In this document: positions 29,694-38,250 of the stretch, piece by piece | Layout: the number at the start of each line of letters is the position of its first letter | Numbering within the stretch: the first letter of the stretch is position 1 | NCBI RefSeq assembly: GCF_000742135.1 | Contig: NZ_KN046818.1 | Location: forward strand, 868,841-932,840 | Reading direction: 5' to 3' | From: Klebsiella pneumoniae | Lineage (GTDB): Bacteria > Pseudomonadota > Gammaproteobacteria > Enterobacterales > Enterobacteriaceae | Length of the DNA stretch: 64,000 nt | Program-made: the position numbers and the translations under genes | The notes under the pieces: model-generated | The model's database searches: none | The model's input: only the letters and a program-made list of their open reading frames with translations | What the model was told of the DNA's origin: nothing

Positions 29694-30592
29694 TGGTAGA
29701 GCTGGCTCAGCAGGTCGCCGCGGAGGAGCGCCTCCCGCCACCAGCGCTGAGCCAGCCCATCATTCCCGCTGCGCCAGGCCATATAGGTAATATCCTTTTC
29801 CCGCCAGCAGGCGACGCTTTTCTCCACCAGACTGCCTTTTACCAGCCACGGGCGAGCGATATGGCGCGGCAGAAAGCCGCAGCCCAGCCCGGCGCACAGC
29901 AGTTCGACTTTACTGGCGAAATCATCGACGCCGATTTGCGGCTGCTCGTCGAGGAGATTGCTGTTGAGCGGATGGCAATAGCGGGCGCTGTCGCGGATCA
30001 CGATGGCTCGATGCTGGCTGAGCTGTTTATTGGCCAGTGGCTCCTTCGCCTGAGCCAGCGGGTGATGGGGGGCGACGACGAAGATGTTATCCAACGTGCC
30101 GAGGGTTTGCCATGACCACTCCGCGGAGGTGGGCGGCTCATTGATGGCGCCGAGGATAATATCCGCCCCATGATGGGTCAGCTCTTCCCACGAACCGGCG
30201 AGGGTGTGATGGCTGAAGTTCAGTCGCGTCTGTGGGTTTTGCGCGTAAAACTCGGCGATCAGCGGCAGCAGGGCCGAAAAGGGAAATGAGGCGTCAAGGG
30301 CGATGGCTAGCTCTCGCTCCCAGCCCGCGCTCAGCTGCTGGGCCTGCTTTTCCAGATCTCTGGCGGCACTTAAAAGCTGTCGCCCCTTCTCCAGCATCAG
30401 CCGGCCGGTATCGGTAAATTTTGCCCGATGGCCGGAACGATCCAACAGCACGATGTTCAGATCGCTCTCCAGCTTCTGGATCATATAGCTCAGAGCGGCA
30501 GGGGTTTTATACAGCGACTCCGCGGCGGTGGCGAAGGATCCGTGGCGGTCAAGGGCATCAAGGATCATCAAAACATCAAAGTTTACGCGCAT
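29690..30592 (-). CDS. LysR-family transcriptional regulator
   Basis: A 300-residue LysR protein. The N-terminal winged helix-turn-helix is clear ([20 protein letters not shown], then [20 protein letters not shown]), followed by the linker helix and a two-lobe effector domain. It is divergent from the hydrolase gene at 30859, the usual layout in which a LysR protein controls the facing operon through sites in the 266-nt space between them. Effector unknown. No exact E. coli counterpart recognised at this site. Confidence 0.92.
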   Translation of the reverse strand: MRVNFDVLMILDALDRHGSFATAAESLYKTPAALSYMIQKLESDLNIVLLDRSGHRAKFTDTGRLMLEKGRQLLSAARDLEKQAQQLSAGWERELAIALDASFPFSALLPLIAEFYAQNPQTRLNFSHHTLAGSWEELTHHGADIILGAINEPPTSAEWSWQTLGTLDNIFVVAPHHPLAQAKEPLANKQLSQHRAIVIRDSARYCHPLNSNLLDEQPQIGVDDFASKVELLCAGLGCGFLPRHIARPWLVKGSLVEKSVACWREKDITYMAWRSGNDGLAQRWWREALLRGDLLSQLYH

Positions 30593-30858
30593 ATGAAGCT
30601 ATCCATTAATTTGTTTTCTCTGTTGTACCTAAGCGCAATAATCAAAGCCAGTGAATAAATCAGAACAGTTTGGCGTAAAAATTTGATTAAAACAGGCGTG
30701 AATAAATCCTGGTCGCGGCAAAAAATATAAACCATAAAAAATCCTTAATAACTTGTTAGAAATAACTGGCTATACTCACCATGCTTTATCAGTCAGGATC
30801 TACACGACGCATTAACCATCATGTCATCTTTTTAACTAATTGATTAAGAAGGTATTTA
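30593..30858. promoter_or_regulatory. AT-rich divergent promoter region, LysR/hydrolase operon
   Basis: A 266-nt region, markedly AT-rich against its flanks, between the two divergent starts. It probably holds both promoters and the regulator's sites. I could not fix a single LysR T-N11-A box with confidence. AAGAAGG lies 10 nt before the hydrolase ATG. Confidence 0.5.
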
Positions 30859-31500
30859 ATGTCTATTCGTGAACTGCTCGATCCCACTAATTCCGCGCTT
30901 ATATTTATTGACCATCAGCCGCAAATGTCCTTTGGCGTGGCGAATATCGATCGCCAGACCCTGAAAAATAACACCGTGGCGCTGGCGAAAGCGGGCAAAA
31001 TTTTTAATGTACCGGTGATTTATACCTCCGTAGAGACCAAAAGCTTTAGCGGCTATATCTGGCCGGAATTATTGGCCGTGCATCCTGACGTCAAGCCGAT
31101 TGAACGTACCTCCATGAACTCCTGGGAAGACGATGCGTTTGTGGCAGCGGTGAAAGCGACCGGCCGTAAAAAGCTGGTGATCTCCGCTCTGTGGACCGAA
31201 GTCTGCCTGACTTTCCCGGCGTTGATGGCGCTGGAGGCGGGCTACGAGGTCTATGTGGTGACGGATACCTCCGGCGGCACCTCTGTCGACGCCCATGAGC
31301 GGTCTATTGACCGGATGGTGCAGGCGGGGGCGGTGCCGGTGACCTGGCAGCAGGTGCTGCTGGAGTACCAGCGCGACTGGTCGCGCAAAGCGACCTACGA
31401 TGCGGTAATGGACCTGGTGCGCGAACACAGCGGCGCCTACGGGATGGGCGTGGATTACGCTTATACCATGGTGCATGGCGCGCCGGAGCGTAAAGCGTAA
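30859..31500 (+). CDS. YcaC-like isochorismatase-fold hydrolase
   Basis: A 213-residue hydrolase of the YcaC group. The Asp is in ALIFIDHQPQMSF near the N-terminus, and the nucleophile Cys in ISALWTEVCLTFPAL (about residue 118); the surrounding TEVC and VVTDTSGG segments are typical of YcaC relatives. Substrate unknown; the family includes amidase-like hydrolases. It is the first gene facing the LysR regulator, followed after a 186-nt space holding an ERIC-like repeat by the ABM-domain gene. Confidence 0.88.
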   Translation: MSIRELLDPTNSALIFIDHQPQMSFGVANIDRQTLKNNTVALAKAGKIFNVPVIYTSVETKSFSGYIWPELLAVHPDVKPIERTSMNSWEDDAFVAAVKATGRKKLVISALWTEVCLTFPALMALEAGYEVYVVTDTSGGTSVDAHERSIDRMVQAGAVPVTWQQVLLEYQRDWSRKATYDAVMDLVREHSGAYGMGVDYAYTMVHGAPERKA

Positions 31501-31507
31501 ATCACTC

Positions 31508-31618
31508 CATCCTTCAGGCTGCTGCGTTGTTGGCTGCGTTTGTCCGTCCCCAGCTACTGAATTTATTCAAGTTCACGGGGACGTGCCCGCCTGCCGCTTC
31601 AACGCAGCATGAAGGATG
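31508..31618. repeat. ERIC-like intergenic inverted repeat
   Basis: A 111-bp imperfect palindrome. Terminal arms CATCCTTC (31508-31515) and GAAGGATG (31611-31618); inner arms GCTGCGTTG (31521-31529) and CAACGCAGC (31600-31608); central stem CGTCCCC (31545-31551) and GGGGACG (31577-31583). The layout GTTGTTGGCTGCG...CCCCAG...GGGG...CTGCCGC recalls the enterobacterial ERIC/IRU element, normally about 127 bp. It fills most of the gap between two genes that run in the same direction. Confidence 0.7.
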
Positions 31619-31686
31619 TTGTGTCAGATCATTTATGGAGAGTGGCAGGAGAAAACCGGCCATTTCCCTGAAGCAAGGAACTCGTC

Positions 31687-32232
31687 ATGGCGCAGCAAAA
31701 ATCGGTGACCCTGGTTATCAGCCATCTGCTCGATCCGCAACACAGCCAGCGCTACGAAGAGTGGCTCGGTAAAATTATGCCCATTGCGGCAGAATTTCCC
31801 GGCCATCTTGGGGCGAATGTGATCCGGCCCGCCGCAGGGCAGAATCTGTGGAGCGTCATAATCCGCTTCGATACCCTGGAGCACCTCTACGCCTGGACGC
31901 AGTCGGAAACCCGTCGGCAACTGGTGGCTGAGATTGCCCCACTGCTGACGGAAGGCGATCGGACTGAGGTGCGGACTGAACCGGCCTTCTGGTTTACCCC
32001 GCCGACGGTGAACGTACGCCAGCCGCGGCGCTGGAAACAGTTTCTGATCACCCTGCTGGTGATTTTCCCCAGCACCAACCTGGTGCCTGCGGTGACCGGC
32101 ATGCTGCTGCCGTCGCTTAAGGGGAGCCTGCTGCTGCACCTCATCAATGATGCCTGCGTGGTTGCGCTGGTGGTCTGGTTCTGGATGCCCATCGTGACCC
32201 GCCTGTTTGCTGGCTGGTTGAAGAAAAACTGA
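31687..32232 (+). CDS. Antibiotic biosynthesis monooxygenase-domain membrane protein
   Basis: A 181-residue protein in two parts. Residues 1-100 resemble an ABM dimeric alpha-beta barrel (VTLVISHLLDPQHSQRYEEWL), with a stretch on Trp-anchored strands (LWSVIIRFDTLEHLYAW). Residues about 115-175 hold two hydrophobic helices, so the domain is probably tethered to the inner membrane facing the cytoplasm. AGGAA precedes ATG 31687. It lies 24 nt from the amidohydrolase gene, probably coupled. The reaction is unknown; some ABM-type folds are not oxygenases. Confidence 0.85.
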   Translation: MAQQKSVTLVISHLLDPQHSQRYEEWLGKIMPIAAEFPGHLGANVIRPAAGQNLWSVIIRFDTLEHLYAWTQSETRRQLVAEIAPLLTEGDRTEVRTEPAFWFTPPTVNVRQPRRWKQFLITLLVIFPSTNLVPAVTGMLLPSLKGSLLLHLINDACVVALVVWFWMPIVTRLFAGWLKKN

Positions 32233-32256
32233 GTCAGCCTCCTCAAGGAGTGCGTT

Positions 32257-34125
32257 ATGTCGCAAACTGCCACACTGATTCTGACCCACGGTCAGATTCA
32301 TACCCTCGATCGTGCGAATCCCCTGGCGGAAGCCGTGGCCATCGCCGACGGAAAAATTGTTGCCACCGGAAGTCACGATCGGATCATGAGCTTTGCCGCC
32401 GAGGGGACGCAAACCGTCGATCTCAAAGGGCATACGGTGATCCCGGGCCTCAACGATTCTCACCTGCACCTGATCCGCGGTGGGTTGAACTACAACCTTG
32501 AGCTCCGCTGGGAGGGCGTCCCCTCGCTGGCGGATGCCCTGCGAATGCTGAAGGATCAGGCGGATCGCACGCCGTCCCCGCAGTGGGTGCGGGTGGTCGG
32601 CGGCTGGAGCGAATTTCAATTCGCCGAGCGGCGGATGCCGACCCTGGAAGAGCTGAACGAGGCGGCGCCTGATACGCCGGTGTTTGTGCTCCATCTCTAT
32701 GATCGCGCGCTGTTGAACCGTGCGGCGCTGAAAGCCGTGGGGTATAGCAAAGAGACGCCGGATCCGGCGGGCGGCGAGATCGTCCGCGATAGCCACGGCA
32801 ACCCGACCGGGATGCTGATCGCTAAACCGAACGCCATGATCCTTTACGCTACGCTGGCCAAGGGGCCGAAGCTGCCGCTGGATCTGCAGCTGAACTCCAC
32901 CCGTCAATTTATGCGCGAGCTGAACCGACTGGGGCTGACCAGCGCCATCGACGCCGGCGGCGGCTTCCAGAACTATCCGGAAGATTACGAAATTATCGAA
33001 CAGCTGCACGCGAAAGATCAGATGACCGTGCGCATCGCCTACAACCTGTTTACTCAGCGGCCGAAGCAGGAGCTGGAGGATTTTGAACGCTGGACCGACA
33101 TGCTGAAGCCGGGGCAGGGGACTGACTTCTATCGCGCCAACGGCGCCGGCGAGATGCTGGTATTTTCGGCGGCGGATTTTGAAGATTTCCTGCAGCCGCG
33201 GCCGGATCTGCCGCAAGGCATGGAGGATGAGCTGGAGCGGGTGGTACGCCATCTGGTGGAGCATCGCTGGCCGTTCCGCCTGCATGCCACCTACGATGAG
33301 TCCATCAGCCGGATGCTGGACGTGTTTGAGAAGGTGAACCGCGATATCCCGTTTAATGGCCTGCACTGGTTCTTCGATCATGCCGAGACCATTACCGAGC
33401 GTAACATTGAGCGGGTGAAGGCGCTGGGGGGCGGTATTGCGGTGCAGCATCGGATGGCCTTCCAGGGCGAATATTTTGTCGATCGCTACGGCAAAGAGGC
33501 GGTGAAACATACCCCGCCGGTAGCAAAGATGCTGGCGCTGGACGTGCCGGTGGGGCTGGGCACCGATGCGACCCGCGTCGCCAGCTATAACCCATGGACC
33601 GCGCTGTACTGGCTGGTCTCCGGGCGCACCGTTGGCGGGATGGCGATGTATGACGACGCCAACCGCCTGCCGCGCGATGTCGCGCTGGAGCTGTGGACGG
33701 CGGGCAGCGCCTGGTTCTCCAGCGAGCAGGGCAAGAAAGGCCGTCTGGCCGCCGGTCAGCTTGCCGATCTGGTGGTGCTGTCGAAAGACTACTTCAGCGT
33801 CGCGGAAGAGGAGATCAAAGGCATTGAGTCGGTGCTGACGGTGGTTGACGGCAAAGTGGTGTACGCCGCCGGTCACTTCTCGCCGCTGGCGCCGCCGCCG
33901 ATCCCGGTGCTGCCGGAGTGGTCGCCGGTGGTGAAGGTCCCGGGCCATTACCGTTCCGCTCCGCCGGCGACGGCTAAAATCGGCGCCATGGTGCAGATGC
34001 ACCAGTGCTGCGGTAGCTGTGGCGTCCACGGCCATCAGCATGATATTGCGCGTAAGTCGTCGATTCCGGTCTCTGACGAGCAGGCCTTCTGGGGCGTGCT
34101 GGGCTGCTCCTGCTTTGCCTTTTGA
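32257..34125 (+). CDS. YtcJ-like amidohydrolase with Cys/His-rich C-terminal tail
   Basis: A 622-residue metal-dependent amidohydrolase. The N-terminal composite sandwich (LILTHGQIHTLDRANPLAEA) leads into the barrel with HxH ligands in NDSHLHLIRGG (residues 69 and 71), later His-containing segments LHATYDE and WFFDHAET, and the Asp in PVGLGTDATRV. The last 45 residues are unusual: a CC-x2-C cluster at 584-588, three alternate His at 591-595, and CSC at 617-619. AGGAG is 7 nt before the ATG. Substrate unknown. Confidence 0.9.
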   Translation: MSQTATLILTHGQIHTLDRANPLAEAVAIADGKIVATGSHDRIMSFAAEGTQTVDLKGHTVIPGLNDSHLHLIRGGLNYNLELRWEGVPSLADALRMLKDQADRTPSPQWVRVVGGWSEFQFAERRMPTLEELNEAAPDTPVFVLHLYDRALLNRAALKAVGYSKETPDPAGGEIVRDSHGNPTGMLIAKPNAMILYATLAKGPKLPLDLQLNSTRQFMRELNRLGLTSAIDAGGGFQNYPEDYEIIEQLHAKDQMTVRIAYNLFTQRPKQELEDFERWTDMLKPGQGTDFYRANGAGEMLVFSAADFEDFLQPRPDLPQGMEDELERVVRHLVEHRWPFRLHATYDESISRMLDVFEKVNRDIPFNGLHWFFDHAETITERNIERVKALGGGIAVQHRMAFQGEYFVDRYGKEAVKHTPPVAKMLALDVPVGLGTDATRVASYNPWTALYWLVSGRTVGGMAMYDDANRLPRDVALELWTAGSAWFSSEQGKKGRLAAGQLADLVVLSKDYFSVAEEEIKGIESVLTVVDGKVVYAAGHFSPLAPPPIPVLPEWSPVVKVPGHYRSAPPATAKIGAMVQMHQCCGSCGVHGHQHDIARKSSIPVSDEQAFWGVLGCSCFAF

Positions 34126-34134
34126 TACCTGACG

Positions 34135-34163
34135 CCACCGCCCCGGCAGCGTCGGGGCGGTGG
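34135..34163. terminator. Bidirectional hairpin between amidohydrolase and aldolase genes
   Basis: An 11-bp perfect stem (34135-34145 with 34153-34163) and 7-nt loop, between two convergent genes. Only three T follow on the plus strand, so strength is moderate. Confidence 0.65.
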
Positions 34164-34183
34164 TTTCAGCCGCAGGCCCGGCG

Positions 34184-35044
34184 TCAATAGCGCTGCTCTG
34201 AGCCAAAGAGCGCCATGCGGCGGGCAATCATCTCGCGTACCGGCTGCAGTCCCTGGGCGATGACTTTCCGCGGATCGTTCACATCGTGCCCGGTGTCGGC
34301 GGCGAAAATTGCTTTCACCTGTTGGCACCAGGCGTACATATTTTCGGTATTAACGTTAATCTTGGCGGTGCCGCAGGCAATCGCCCGGCGCATATCCTCA
34401 TCGGCAATACCGGTGCCGCCATGCAGCACCAGCGGAACCTTCACCTGCTCGGCAATGGCTTTCATCTCGGTAAATCCCAGCCGGGCTTTACCTTTATACA
34501 GACCATGGGTGGAGCCCAGCGCGGCGGCGAGGCAATCCACCTGGGTTTCTGTCACCAGGGTGTAGCACTCCTGCGGATCGGCGTAGATGACTTCGGAATT
34601 GACAATGCCGTCTTCACTGCCGGCGATGGTCCCCAGTTCGGCCTCCACAGAGATACCTTTGCTGTGGGCCAGCGTCACCAGGTGGCGGGTAATGGCCAGG
34701 TTTTCCCTGAACGGCAGATGCGAGCCATCGAACATAATGGAACTGAAGCCGGCGGCGATCGCCGCTTCGCAGGCCTCCCGGGAGGTGCCATGATCCAGAT
34801 GCAGCGCCACCGGAACATCAATATGCAAATACTCCATGGCGTTAACCACGATGTCATGAATACATTTTAACCCGAGCATATGCTTAACCGTGCCGCCGGA
34901 CACCCCCAAAATAACCGGTGAGCGGCACTGCTGGGCGGTGCTTAATACGGCGCCGACCCATTCCAGATTATTAATGTTGAACTGACCGACGGCGTAGCCG
35001 TCCCGCAGGGCATGCTGAAGCATGTCCTTCATCGACACTAACAT
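34184..35044 (-). CDS. Class II ketose-bisphosphate aldolase, GatY/KbaY-like
   Basis: A 286-residue zinc aldolase that would split a ketose 1,6-bisphosphate into two triose phosphates. Zinc ligands are His in ALHLDHGTSREAC, GSTHGLYKGKARL and VLHGGTGIAD; the catalytic Asp is in LHLDHG. It resembles GatY/KbaY (tagatose-bisphosphate aldolase subunit) more than FbaA. ATG 35044 has AGAGG 5 nt upstream; a GTG two codons earlier is less well placed. Last gene of the PTS operon. Which stereoisomer it takes cannot be read from the sequence. Confidence 0.88.
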   Translation of the reverse strand: MLVSMKDMLQHALRDGYAVGQFNINNLEWVGAVLSTAQQCRSPVILGVSGGTVKHMLGLKCIHDIVVNAMEYLHIDVPVALHLDHGTSREACEAAIAAGFSSIMFDGSHLPFRENLAITRHLVTLAHSKGISVEAELGTIAGSEDGIVNSEVIYADPQECYTLVTETQVDCLAAALGSTHGLYKGKARLGFTEMKAIAEQVKVPLVLHGGTGIADEDMRRAIACGTAKINVNTENMYAWCQQVKAIFAADTGHDVNDPRKVIAQGLQPVREMIARRMALFGSEQRY

Positions 35045-35073
35045 ATTCACCTCTTGATATTTATTAAATGCAG

Positions 35074-36036
35074 TTATTCTTCAAAATATTGCGTTAAGTT
35101 TCTCTCGTAGCTATTTAACGAGTGGTGGACGACCGCCAGGTCAGGCATCGATTCCCGAACCCCTTTTTTCTCAATAGAAATGGCGGCGGTCAGGCTGGCA
35201 AATAAAATAATGTTATCGATATGCCATGAGTAATGGACGCCATAGGTGAAGGCGCCGTGAAATACATCCCCGGCGCCGGTGGTATCAACGGCATTGCACA
35301 GCCAGGACGGGACGATCTGCAGCATACCGCTTTTTAAAAAAGCGCAGCCTTTTTCGCCAAGGGTAATAAATGCTTCACCGCGGCAAATTTTATTCAACTC
35401 AATCAGGGCCGCTTTAATTTCTGCTTCGGTGCTCAGCGAGCGATAGCTCATATAATCGCGGGCGAAATGTTCGCTCACTACAAAATAGTCAGTCCAGGCC
35501 GCCAGTTTAATATTGCTGGCGCGCAGTGACCCGCCGTCCATCACGACCCTGGCGTTGGGCAGTTTCTTAATTAAATATTCACTGATTTCCGCCTCATGGC
35601 CGTCAATTAAAATGGTGACCGGCTCCTCGCTGGCAATCAGTCGCTCGGCGAGGTCGTCCAGTTTGAGCTTTTGCTCGTAGGTCAGGGAAGGCGGCGTTTG
35701 CATCTTGCGGGTAATAATCGTCCGCGAACCCGTTAAGCGATTGACCAGCACCGAGGCCAGCGGGGTGATCATGTCATCGGAGAAAACCACCTGGCTGGTA
35801 TCCACCCCCGCCTCGGCAAACTCATCGATAATGCGCTGACCGTAAAGGTCCTGCTGCAGATGACCAATGTAATAAACCTCCTCGCCCCATAATCCCAGCA
35901 GCCAGGCCGCATTGGCCGCCGGACCGCCGCCGCTTTCAATAAAATCATGACAAAAGTTTTTGGTATTCTCCTGGGGCCATTCATTGAGAAAGAAAAACTG
36001 ATCGAAACAAGCAAATCCAATGGACAAAATAGCCAT
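35074..36036 (-). CDS. PfkB-family carbohydrate kinase
   Basis: A 320-residue ribokinase-fold kinase. The N-terminal substrate motif SGGGPAANAAWLLGLWG and the C-terminal ATP/anion-hole motif NAVDTTGAGDVFHGAF with the catalytic Asp are clear. Within a PTS operon that ends in a bisphosphate aldolase, it probably phosphorylates the imported sugar phosphate to a bisphosphate. AGGAG is 5 nt before ATG 36036, preferred to the GTG 6 nt earlier. It follows the EIIC gene by 65 nt and precedes the aldolase by 29 nt. Confidence 0.9.
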   Translation of the reverse strand: MAILSIGFACFDQFFFLNEWPQENTKNFCHDFIESGGGPAANAAWLLGLWGEEVYYIGHLQQDLYGQRIIDEFAEAGVDTSQVVFSDDMITPLASVLVNRLTGSRTIITRKMQTPPSLTYEQKLKLDDLAERLIASEEPVTILIDGHEAEISEYLIKKLPNARVVMDGGSLRASNIKLAAWTDYFVVSEHFARDYMSYRSLSTEAEIKAALIELNKICRGEAFITLGEKGCAFLKSGMLQIVPSWLCNAVDTTGAGDVFHGAFTYGVHYSWHIDNIILFASLTAAISIEKKGVRESMPDLAVVHHSLNSYERNLTQYFEE

Positions 36037-36101
36037 AACCACTCCTGATTATTTGTCAGCGGCGGAAAGCGTGGCCCTCCCGCCGGGAAAAATGACCTCG
36101 C

Positions 36102-37493
36102 TTATTCATTTTTCTGCCTCGCCGTCAGCTCCTCATAGCTGAGCGTGTTGCCCACCACCTGGACGTGACGGAAGCAGAAAGGCGCCAGCAGCGCGACGAG
36201 CAGCGCCAGACAAATCAGATAGATAGTGATCTGACCAAACTGGGTGAACGCATTCCCGATAATGATGCCCCATACCGCGAAGTCGAAATCGGCGAAGGTG
36301 CTGTTTTCAAACCCGAGGTTGCCGAGCGCCGGCAGCAGCATCGCCGGCAGGAAGGCGAGGAAGATCCCGCCGATAAAGGAGGCGATGATACATCCGCGCT
36401 TACCGCCCAGTTTGTCGGCGAAGACGCCGGACGTGCCGCCGCAGAAGAAGTGCGGCACCATGCCGGGAATAATCAGCGCCATGCCCAGCCCGCCGAGCAA
36501 GAGCATCCCGATAAGCCCGCCCACAAAGGAGCTGATGAATCCCACTACCACCGCGGTGGGGCTAAAGGTGAAGAACACCGCGCAGTCAACGGCCGGGATG
36601 GAGTCCGGGATCAGCTTCTGGCTGATGCCCTGGAACGCCGGCACCAGATCGCCGAGGATCAGCCGCACGCCGTTATAGACAATGGCTACGCCAACGGCGA
36701 ACTGCAGACCGGTCAGCACCGAGAAGATCAGCATGTTTTGGTCGGTGATGGTGCTCAGGTACGCCGACCCGGCGACAGCGCTGCAGACAAAGTAGATAAC
36801 AAACATCACGATACCGGTGGTGACCGTGGTATCGCGCAGAAAGCCCCACTTTTCTGAAATTTCGGTATCGGCGAAGGAATTTGCCGGATTGCCGGTCCGG
36901 CTGGCGATCCATGCCGAGAGGTAGTAGCCGAGAGAGCCGAAATGGCCCATGGCGATCCCGCCGTCTTCGGTTACCTGCCTGGTGTAACGCTGACCGATGG
37001 CCGGGGAGATGGCCGACCATGAGCCCAACAGGAATCCACCGATCAGGATCAACATCCAGCCCTGGAACTCCGCCGCCTGCAGAACGGCGGAGAACAGGCA
37101 GGCGAGAAAGAACGAATGATGGCCGGTCAGAAAGATATATTTATACTTGGTACAGCGGGCGATAATCAGATTGAAAATAAAGCCTAACAGTAAAATACTC
37201 ATGGTTTCCACGCCCAGCATTTTCTGGGCGACGGAGACAATGGCTTCATTGTTCGGAATAACGCCGCGGATATTAAATCCGGCCTCGATAATACCGCCCA
37301 GCGGATTGAGATTGGCAACGATAACGCCTGCCCCAGCGCTCAACATCAAATAGCCTAAAATCGGCTTTAATGTGCCGGTAAGCAGTTTGTTACCGGGGGA
37401 GCGCAGCGCCACTAAACCAACAAAGGCGATAAGCCCCATTAAAAAGGCGGGTTGACTGAATATTTCCGTTAAGAAACTAAGAATAGCCTGCAT
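36102..37493 (-). CDS. PTS EIIC transporter, ascorbate (SgaT/UlaA) family
   Basis: A 463-residue membrane permease with about ten helices. It resembles UlaA in the order of motifs: LTGHHSFF, VTEDGGIAMGHFGSLGYY, the NGVRLILGDLVPAFQGISQ loop with LIPDSIPAVDCA, and IIPGMVPHFF then GVFADKLGG. It takes the sugar across the inner membrane while the EIIB partner phosphorylates it. It is in line with separate EIIB and EIIA genes upstream. The ascorbate family name reflects ancestry; the partner enzymes do not fit ascorbate breakdown. Confidence 0.87.
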   Translation of the reverse strand: MQAILSFLTEIFSQPAFLMGLIAFVGLVALRSPGNKLLTGTLKPILGYLMLSAGAGVIVANLNPLGGIIEAGFNIRGVIPNNEAIVSVAQKMLGVETMSILLLGFIFNLIIARCTKYKYIFLTGHHSFFLACLFSAVLQAAEFQGWMLILIGGFLLGSWSAISPAIGQRYTRQVTEDGGIAMGHFGSLGYYLSAWIASRTGNPANSFADTEISEKWGFLRDTTVTTGIVMFVIYFVCSAVAGSAYLSTITDQNMLIFSVLTGLQFAVGVAIVYNGVRLILGDLVPAFQGISQKLIPDSIPAVDCAVFFTFSPTAVVVGFISSFVGGLIGMLLLGGLGMALIIPGMVPHFFCGGTSGVFADKLGGKRGCIIASFIGGIFLAFLPAMLLPALGNLGFENSTFADFDFAVWGIIIGNAFTQFGQITIYLICLALLVALLAPFCFRHVQVVGNTLSYEELTARQKNE

Positions 37494-37513
37494 GGTCGTT
37501 CCCTCTATGCTGA

Positions 37514-37801
37514 TTAAGAGTGAGTCGCAGCAATTTTCATCAGCGCATCGGTAATATCCTCGGCGATCTTCGCTTTATGGACGTAGCTGCGAATGATGGC
37601 GACATGACAGTGGGCCGGAAATTGATTTGCCAGTTCTTTTATCGTGACGTAAAGGTCGGCTTTTTCCCCGACGGCGTTAGCAAAATCGACCGAGGCGACG
37701 TCCGCTTTGATGCCTAATTCGTCACAGATCTTTTTCACATTATTCGCAGCCATCAATGAGCTGCCAATACCGTTACCACAAACCGTTCTGATAACTAACA
37801 T
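37514..37801 (-). CDS. PTS EIIB component, ascorbate/galactitol type
   Basis: A 95-residue EIIB with the phospho-Cys in VIRTVCGNGIGSSLM (Cys at residue 8); the CGNGxGSS loop is the UlaB-type signature. It takes phosphate from the EIIA histidine and passes it to the incoming sugar. It starts at ATG 37801, 5 nt after the EIIA stop, so translation is probably coupled; EIIC follows after 20 nt. Confidence 0.88.
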   Translation of the reverse strand: MLVIRTVCGNGIGSSLMAANNVKKICDELGIKADVASVDFANAVGEKADLYVTIKELANQFPAHCHVAIIRSYVHKAKIAEDITDALMKIAATHS

Positions 37802-37806
37802 AATGA

Positions 37807-38250
37807 CTACTCCATTTGTTTTTGAATGAAATGTAAGACTGAATTAACGTCATTTTCCTGCTGAAGAAAGGTCACAATATCTGACTCGATCAGCGAGGCT
37901 ATCAGTTGGATCATTTTGATATGACTGTCAGCATCGGCGCCGGCGATCGCGATGACCACGGAAACCGGATCGAACTCATCGTGGCCGAAGGAGATTGGCG
38001 TGGCGGTGGTGACAAGTGAGAACCCGGTCTGTAATGCCCCTTTTTCCGGCCGGGCATGCGGCATGGCAATCCCGTCATCTATCACGATGGCGGTGCCAAA
38101 ATCTTCATATACCGTCAGCATCTCGTTGACATATTCGGCGCTGCAAATCTGGCGCCTGGCAAGTAATGAACCCGCCAGTTCGATGGCCTCTTCCGCACGG
38201 GAAATATTCTGCTTAAGGGCGATTAACGACGGGTCAAAAATAATTTCCAT
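37807..38250 (-). CDS. PTS EIIA component, UlaC-like (PTS_EIIA_2)
   Basis: A 147-residue EIIA. The phospho-His is in DGIAMPHARPEKGAL, and the following QTGFSLVTTATPISFGHDEFDPV is close to UlaC. It accepts phosphate from HPr. The longest frame starts at 38328, but ATG 38250 (MEIIFDPSLIAL) has GGAG 6 nt upstream and matches the family's beginning. It is the first gene of the operon EIIA-EIIB-EIIC-kinase-aldolase; no regulator gene is adjacent. Confidence 0.88.
   Translation of the reverse strand: MEIIFDPSLIALKQNISRAEEAIELAGSLLARRQICSAEYVNEMLTVYEDFGTAIVIDDGIAMPHARPEKGALQTGFSLVTTATPISFGHDEFDPVSVVIAIAGADADSHIKMIQLIASLIESDIVTFLQQENDVNSVLHFIQKQME

Noticed and set aside
31633-34227. 864-residue open frame on the minus strand opposite the amidohydrolase
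   Set aside because: Long but low-complexity in Arg, His and Gln with no domain. It mirrors the codon bias of the amidohydrolase and ABM genes, which show real motifs and ribosome sites.
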